From Streptomyces sp. SA15 (GTDB lineage: Bacteria > Actinomycetota > Actinomycetes > Streptomycetales > Streptomycetaceae): DNA of 64,000 nt. The position numbers and the translations under genes are program-made. The stretch is from assembly GCF_002291145.1 (NCBI RefSeq), contig NZ_NTGE01000073.1, forward strand, positions 209,306 through 273,305, in the 5' to 3' direction. Position 1 is the stretch's first letter; every line of letters starts with the position of its first letter. Below, in pieces: positions 59,996 through 64,000 of this stretch. Below the pieces are notes generated by a model. The model saw only the letters and a list, made by a program, of their open reading frames with translations, made no database searches and was not told the DNA's origin.

Positions 59996-61606
59996 ATGGT
60001 TGCGGAGAGATCCACGGCATCTCGGCGTGGCTTCCTGCGGTCCGTCGGGATCGCGGGCGGCGCGGGAGTGCTCTACTCGGCGATGGGCGCTCTGGGCCTC
60101 GCGCCGGTGCCCGAGGTAGGGGCCGCGGAGTACCGGGCGCCTCGGCAGAGCGACTTCTCGCTCAGCGGGCGCGGTGCCAAGAAGGTCCTGGTGCTCGGCG
60201 GCGGAATAGCGGGCCTGGCCACCGCGTACGAACTCGGCAAGGCCGGCTACGACTGCCGGATCCTGGAGGCGAAGGAACGCCCCGGGGGCCGCAACTGGAC
60301 GGTCCGCGGCGGCACCACGCTCACCGACCTGGACGGGCGCACCCAGACGGCTTCCTTCTCCAAGGGCCAGTACATGAACGCGGGCCCGGCCCGGCTGCCG
60401 CAGTCCCACGTCACACTCGAGTACTGCCGTGAACTCGGCGTCCCACTCGAGGTGTTCACCAACCAGAACGCCAACGCGTACATCTACCACGAGAACAGCG
60501 CCGCCCTCGCGGGCAAGCCGATCCGCTGGCGCACCGCGAAGGCCGACGCCTACGGATACGTCTCCGAGCTGCTCGCCAAGGCCACCGACCAGGGCGCCCT
60601 GGACAAGGAGCTCACCGCCGCCGACAAGGAGCGGCTGATCGCGTTCCTGCGGAACTTCGGTGCCATCAAGGGCAAGGCCGACGGCTTCGCCTACACGGGC
60701 TCCGACCGGCGCGGCTACTCGGTCGAGCCGGGCGCGGCCTTCGAGGAGGGCACGGTGCTCGGCCCGGTGCCATCGTTGTCGGACGTCATCGGCAGCGGCG
60801 TCGGGCAGCGCTTCTCCTTCGAGTTCGGCTACGACCAGGCCATGCTGATGTTCCAGCCGGTCGGCGGGATGGACGCGATCCCGTACGCGCTGGCGAAGGC
60901 CGTGGGCGAGGACCGGATCATCTACGGCGCCAAGGCGATGGAGGTCAAGGACCTCCCCGACGGTGCCGAAGTCGTCTACAAGGACGCGCAGGGCCGTACC
61001 CGCAGCCGGCGCGCCGACTTCGTCGTGGCGGCGCTTCCGCCCATGGTCATGGCCCGGATCAAGCACAACCTGGGCGCGAACGTCACCGCCGCGCTGAAGT
61101 ACCCTGTCGCGACCCCGGTCGGCAAGGTGGGGCTCGAGTACCGCAGCCGCTGGTGGGAGACGGACGAGCACATCTACGGCGGCATCACGCCGACCGACAC
61201 GGACCTGGCCACCATCTGGTATCCCTCGTACGGCTACCAGGGCCGCCGCGGCACGCTCATCGGCTACTACAACTTCGGTGCCAACGCCGTCGCCTACAGC
61301 GACCTGCCCCACGCCCAGCGGGTCGAGCGCGCGGTGAGCCGGGGCGTGAAGATCCACGGAGACAAGTACCGCACGGAACTGGACCACTCCTTCAGCGTGG
61401 CCTGGCACCGCACGCCTTACATCGAGGGCGGCTGGGTGGGCTGGCCCTCGCAGACCGGCCCGGAGTACCAGCTGCTCAACAAGCCCGCGGGGCACGTCTA
61501 CTTCGCCGGCGACTGGCTCAGCCACGTCATCGCCTGGCAGCACGGTGCGTTCAGCTCGGCCCGCAAGGTCGTGACCGACATCCACGAGAGGGTGATGGCC
61601 GCATGA
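59996..61606 (+). CDS. Tat-exported flavin amine oxidase (L-amino acid/monoamine oxidase family)
   Basis: 536 residues from ATG 59996 after GAGGAGAAG. Twin-arginine signal: STASRRGFLRSVGIAGGAGV. FAD-binding motif VLVLGGGIAGLATAYELGKA and LEAKERPGGRNWTVRGGT, then substrate and FAD regions QPVGGMDAIPYALAKAV and, at the end, HVYFAGDWLSHVIAWQHGAF. Folded with FAD in the cytosol and exported, it oxidises an amine or amino acid to an imine with release of hydrogen peroxide. Its stop overlaps the start of the RidA gene. Confidence 0.9.
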   Translation: MVAERSTASRRGFLRSVGIAGGAGVLYSAMGALGLAPVPEVGAAEYRAPRQSDFSLSGRGAKKVLVLGGGIAGLATAYELGKAGYDCRILEAKERPGGRNWTVRGGTTLTDLDGRTQTASFSKGQYMNAGPARLPQSHVTLEYCRELGVPLEVFTNQNANAYIYHENSAALAGKPIRWRTAKADAYGYVSELLAKATDQGALDKELTAADKERLIAFLRNFGAIKGKADGFAYTGSDRRGYSVEPGAAFEEGTVLGPVPSLSDVIGSGVGQRFSFEFGYDQAMLMFQPVGGMDAIPYALAKAVGEDRIIYGAKAMEVKDLPDGAEVVYKDAQGRTRSRRADFVVAALPPMVMARIKHNLGANVTAALKYPVATPVGKVGLEYRSRWWETDEHIYGGITPTDTDLATIWYPSYGYQGRRGTLIGYYNFGANAVAYSDLPHAQRVERAVSRGVKIHGDKYRTELDHSFSVAWHRTPYIEGGWVGWPSQTGPEYQLLNKPAGHVYFAGDWLSHVIAWQHGAFSSARKVVTDIHERVMAA

Positions 61607-62244
61607 ACCGGCGCACGAAGATCCTCACCGCCACCGCTCTGACCGGCACCTTCCTGACGGGCTCGGTCGCGCTGGCCGACGCCCAGGGCTGGTGGCCCGG
61701 CTCGAAGACGGTACGCGTGATGCTGCCCGAGGGACAGTCCAACCCCGCCATCGCGAACGGCGTGGCGATGGGCGGAGAGGTCGCCGTCTACCAGAGCAGC
61801 GGCCTCGGACCGTCCGCGCTCAACCCCAGCGCGCCGGAGGGCACGCCCGAGCGCTACACGGACCCCGCTCTCACCGAGGGCGCCCAAGGCGTCACGATCA
61901 CCGAGGCGCAGGCGCTCGTCGTGCTGCGCAACATCAAGACCAACCTGGAGGCCGCGGGGCTCACCCCGGCCGACGTCATCACGATGAAGTGCTACCTGAT
62001 GAAGCCGCCCGGCGCCGAGACCGCCGACTACGCGGGCTGGAACCGCGCCTACCGGCAGTATTTCGCCAACATCGACCTGACCACCCAACAGGTCGTGCCG
62101 GTACCCATGGGCACGTCCGCCCCGAAGCCGCCGCTGCTCGCCAACAAGGCCCGCCCGGCGCGGGCCACGATGGAGGTCGCCTCCCTGGCCGTCAAGGGCT
62201 GGCTGGTGGAGGTCGAGGTCACCGCGGCGTACCGCAAGCGCTGA
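61603..62244 (+). CDS. Secreted RidA-family protein
   Basis: 213 residues, longer than cytosolic RidA (about 130). ATG 61603 overlaps the oxidase stop (ATGA). Signal peptide: KILTATALTGTFLTGSVALA. RidA fold: NPAIANGVAMGGEVAVYQSS, EAQALVVLRNIKTNLEAAGL, ADVITMKCYLMKPPGAET and ARATMEVASLAVKGWLVEVE with the conserved Arg of the RidA site. RidA hydrolyses reactive imines and enamines. Coupled to an exported amine oxidase that makes imines, it should act outside the cell on that product. Confidence 0.85.
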   Translation: MNRRTKILTATALTGTFLTGSVALADAQGWWPGSKTVRVMLPEGQSNPAIANGVAMGGEVAVYQSSGLGPSALNPSAPEGTPERYTDPALTEGAQGVTITEAQALVVLRNIKTNLEAAGLTPADVITMKCYLMKPPGAETADYAGWNRAYRQYFANIDLTTQQVVPVPMGTSAPKPPLLANKARPARATMEVASLAVKGWLVEVEVTAAYRKR

Positions 62245-62365
62245 CCCGTACCGACGTACGAAAGGCCGACCGGTGGGGACGGCCGGGAAGTGACGGGGCG
62301 GGGTCCGACATCGGGCGCCGCCCTGTCGCTCTGCCACCGGCTCTCCCTGCCGTCGCCCCGGAGCG

Positions 62366-63442
62366 TCAGCTGGGTTGGTAGGGCTTGGGCAGGCGCATGC
62401 CGCGGTCGGCCATGATCTGCCGGACGCGGTCGGGGTAGTTGGTGATGATGCCGTCGACGCCCATGTCCATGAGTGCCTCGACGGTGGCCGGATCGTCGCA
62501 GGTCCACGGGATGACCTTCAGGCCCCTGGCGTGCGCATCGGAGATCATCTTCCGGTCGGGGTAGAAGCGGAAGCCGGGATCGCCGACCTTGCCGCTCTGC
62601 GGGAAGCCGTAGTTGGGGGAGAGGGCCCTGACCCCGGGAATGGTGGCGGCCGCCTTGACGAAGTCGCCGTCGTGGTCGTCGGCGTCGATCCCGCCCAGCC
62701 ACGGGGAGGCGCCCGGCTTTCCGACCTGCAGGAAGTCGTAGTTCGTGAGGGCGACCAGCGGCCACTTCGGGGCCAGTTTGTGCATCGCCTTCAACGCGCC
62801 CCAGTCGAAGGACTGGATGGTGACCTGGTCCTGGATGCCCGACGCGCGGATCTCCTCGTGGACCCGGCGTACGAACAGCTCGCGCGGCGCGGTCTGTTCG
62901 GGCGCGCCCGCCTCGACCTTCGTCTCGATGTTCAGCTTCACCCGCTTGGCGCGGTAGCTCTTGACCAGGTTCAGGACGTCCTTCAGCTCGACCATGCGGA
63001 AGCCCTTGACCACCTCCTGCTCGGGGAAGCCGGGCAGCTGCTGGTAACCGCAGTCGATGGTCTTGACCTGAGCGAGCGTCAGATCCTTGATGTACTTTCC
63101 GACGTACGGGAACGTCGGGTCGCCCGGCGTGACCGGTGCCGTGTCACGGCACTTTTGGGCGCTGACCTGCCGGTCGTGCGTGACGACGACCTTCTCGTCC
63201 TTGGCGATCTGGGTGTCCAGCTCCAGGGTGGACACCCCCAGCCGCATCGCCTTGCCGAATCCCTCGAGGGACTCCTCGGTCGTCATGCCGATGCCACCGC
63301 GGTGCGCCTGCAGATCGAAGTGGGTCTTCCCGGGCGGCACGCCGAGGCCGTCGTACGTCGTCGCATGAGCGGTCACCGGAAGGGCGGACAGCGTGAACAC
63401 CGGAGCCAGCACCAGGCCGGCGAGGACACTTCTTGAGGACAT
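62366..63442 (-). CDS. Secreted glycerophosphodiester phosphodiesterase
   Basis: 358 residues from ATG 63442 (MSSRSVLAGLVLAPVFTLSA); AGGTG is only three bases upstream, and ATG 63478 is a possible earlier start. Signal peptide, then FDLQAHRGGIGMTTEESLEG (catalytic His, metal-binding Glu), LELDTQIAKDEKVVVTHDRQ (E-L-D, second catalytic His) and KVIPWTCDDPATVEALMDMG with DGIITNYPDRV at the end. It releases glycerol-3-phosphate from glycerophosphodiesters, probably to gather phosphate. 212 bp of AT-richer sequence precede it. Confidence 0.92.
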   Translation of the reverse strand: MSSRSVLAGLVLAPVFTLSALPVTAHATTYDGLGVPPGKTHFDLQAHRGGIGMTTEESLEGFGKAMRLGVSTLELDTQIAKDEKVVVTHDRQVSAQKCRDTAPVTPGDPTFPYVGKYIKDLTLAQVKTIDCGYQQLPGFPEQEVVKGFRMVELKDVLNLVKSYRAKRVKLNIETKVEAGAPEQTAPRELFVRRVHEEIRASGIQDQVTIQSFDWGALKAMHKLAPKWPLVALTNYDFLQVGKPGASPWLGGIDADDHDGDFVKAAATIPGVRALSPNYGFPQSGKVGDPGFRFYPDRKMISDAHARGLKVIPWTCDDPATVEALMDMGVDGIITNYPDRVRQIMADRGMRLPKPYQPS

Positions 63443-63654
63443 CGGCACCTCACTCGTGTGCGGTCGGGGCGACGACATGACGCTAGTTCGGCCTCGGACG
63501 GGTTCAACTGCCTGGACATGATGACGCCGTGAATGCCGGCGGAACGCCCTGTCGCCGGCCCTCGTTCGTTCGGCACGCCGGACACACGGTTTCTTCACAT
63601 GAATGAGGGCAATGAGGTATCTGAAGATTAAAGTGTTGGGCGTAGGGTCCGATC

Positions 63655-64000
63655 ATGCACGGCCCGACCGACTCCCGTCCTTCCCCCCGCCTCGCCGACC
63701 TGGCGAACCTGTTACGCCTGCCCGCAGCGCTCAGCGTGCCCGGTGACGTCCTCGCCGGTGCTGTCGCGAGCGTGGGGACACCCCGGCCCCGTACCGTCGC
63801 CACGATGGCGTCGTCCGTCGCCCTCTACTGGGCCGGAATGGCGCTCAACGACTACGCGGACGCGACCGTCGACGCGGTGGAGCGCCCCGAACGTCCCGTA
63901 CCCTCCGGCCGCGTGGCCCGCAGCACCGCGCTGGCGACCGCCTGCGGGCTCACCGCCGCGGGCCTCGGCCTCGCCGCCCTGGCCGGTGGGCGGCGCGCGC
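63655..64000 (+). CDS. UbiA-family prenyltransferase (EboC-like), N-terminal part
   Basis: The right window edge cuts the gene after 115 codons. The protein starts MHGPTDSRPSPRLADLANLL and has helices VPGDVLAGAVASVG and ASSVALYWAGMALNDYADAT; the latter contains the N-D-x2-D-x3-D prenyl-diphosphate motif (NDYADATVD). ERPERPVPSGRV is typical of EboC-like members. It is a membrane prenyltransferase of unknown acceptor. Codon 20 is TTA (63712-63714). TAGGGT at 63643-63648 ends six bases before the ATG, so the message may be leaderless. Confidence 0.85.
   Translation, partial: MHGPTDSRPSPRLADLANLLRLPAALSVPGDVLAGAVASVGTPRPRTVATMASSVALYWAGMALNDYADATVDAVERPERPVPSGRVARSTALATACGLTAAGLGLAALAGGRRA

Overview
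The window is a piece of a Streptomyces (or very close actinomycete) chromosome. The evidence is the very high GC with strongly GC-biased third codon positions, frequent GTG starts, AAGGAG-type ribosome binding sites, a PASTA-less PknB-type kinase with a secreted SH3-like tail, mycothiol-type and F420-type enzyme families, rare TTA leucine codons in only three recognised genes (a bldA signature), and ABC sugar import genes without their own ATPase. No rRNA, tRNA, CRISPR array or complete insertion sequence was seen.

Left part (1-9.9 kb): a partial PlsC-type acyltransferase, a DUF4395 membrane protein divergent from a membrane-anchored thioredoxin, a flavin reductase preceded by a 26-codon Cys-rich leader peptide with an attenuator-like hairpin, the etfB-etfA pair, a secreted endonuclease/exonuclease/phosphatase-fold protein, a CitE/HpcH-like DUF6986 protein whose stop codon lies inside a MITE-like element, and a receptor Ser/Thr kinase with a collagen-like linker.

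Middle part (9.9-37 kb): a LacI regulator divergent from a ROK sugar kinase, a TIGR01777 epimerase, a TmrB-like/Nudix fusion, a complete five-gene peptide ABC transporter (permease, lipoprotein, permease, two ATPases), an M20 peptidase, a geranylgeranyl-reductase-type flavoprotein, a TetR gene joined to the tail of a deleted MMPL transporter, a NarL-type two-component system, a divergent MFS/MarR pair around a long palindromic operator, EamA and MFS exporters, and a LysR gene with two TTA codons. Decay is visible here: an inverted metallo-beta-lactamase remnant, the MMPL stub and an MFS gene without its first membrane helix.

Right part (37-64 kb): a glutamate-cysteine-ligase-like enzyme, a Gfo/Idh/MocA plus ThuA pair, and a hydroxyquinol-type aromatic catabolic operon (flavin monooxygenase, intradiol dioxygenase, maleylacetate reductase, YceI) divergent from an AcoR-like activator that lacks the sigma-54 contact loop. 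Next is a plant-polysaccharide or glycan island with GH27, GH51 and GH38 hydrolases, a CUT1 importer, LacI and ROK regulators and recognisable operators. The window ends with a Tat-exported flavin amine oxidase translationally coupled to a secreted RidA protein, a secreted glycerophosphodiester phosphodiesterase, and the start of a UbiA-type prenyltransferase with a TTA codon.

The regions work together as nutrient scavenging and efflux modules, each with a local regulator and a nearby palindrome. Start sites, operators and promoters are read by eye and are inferences.
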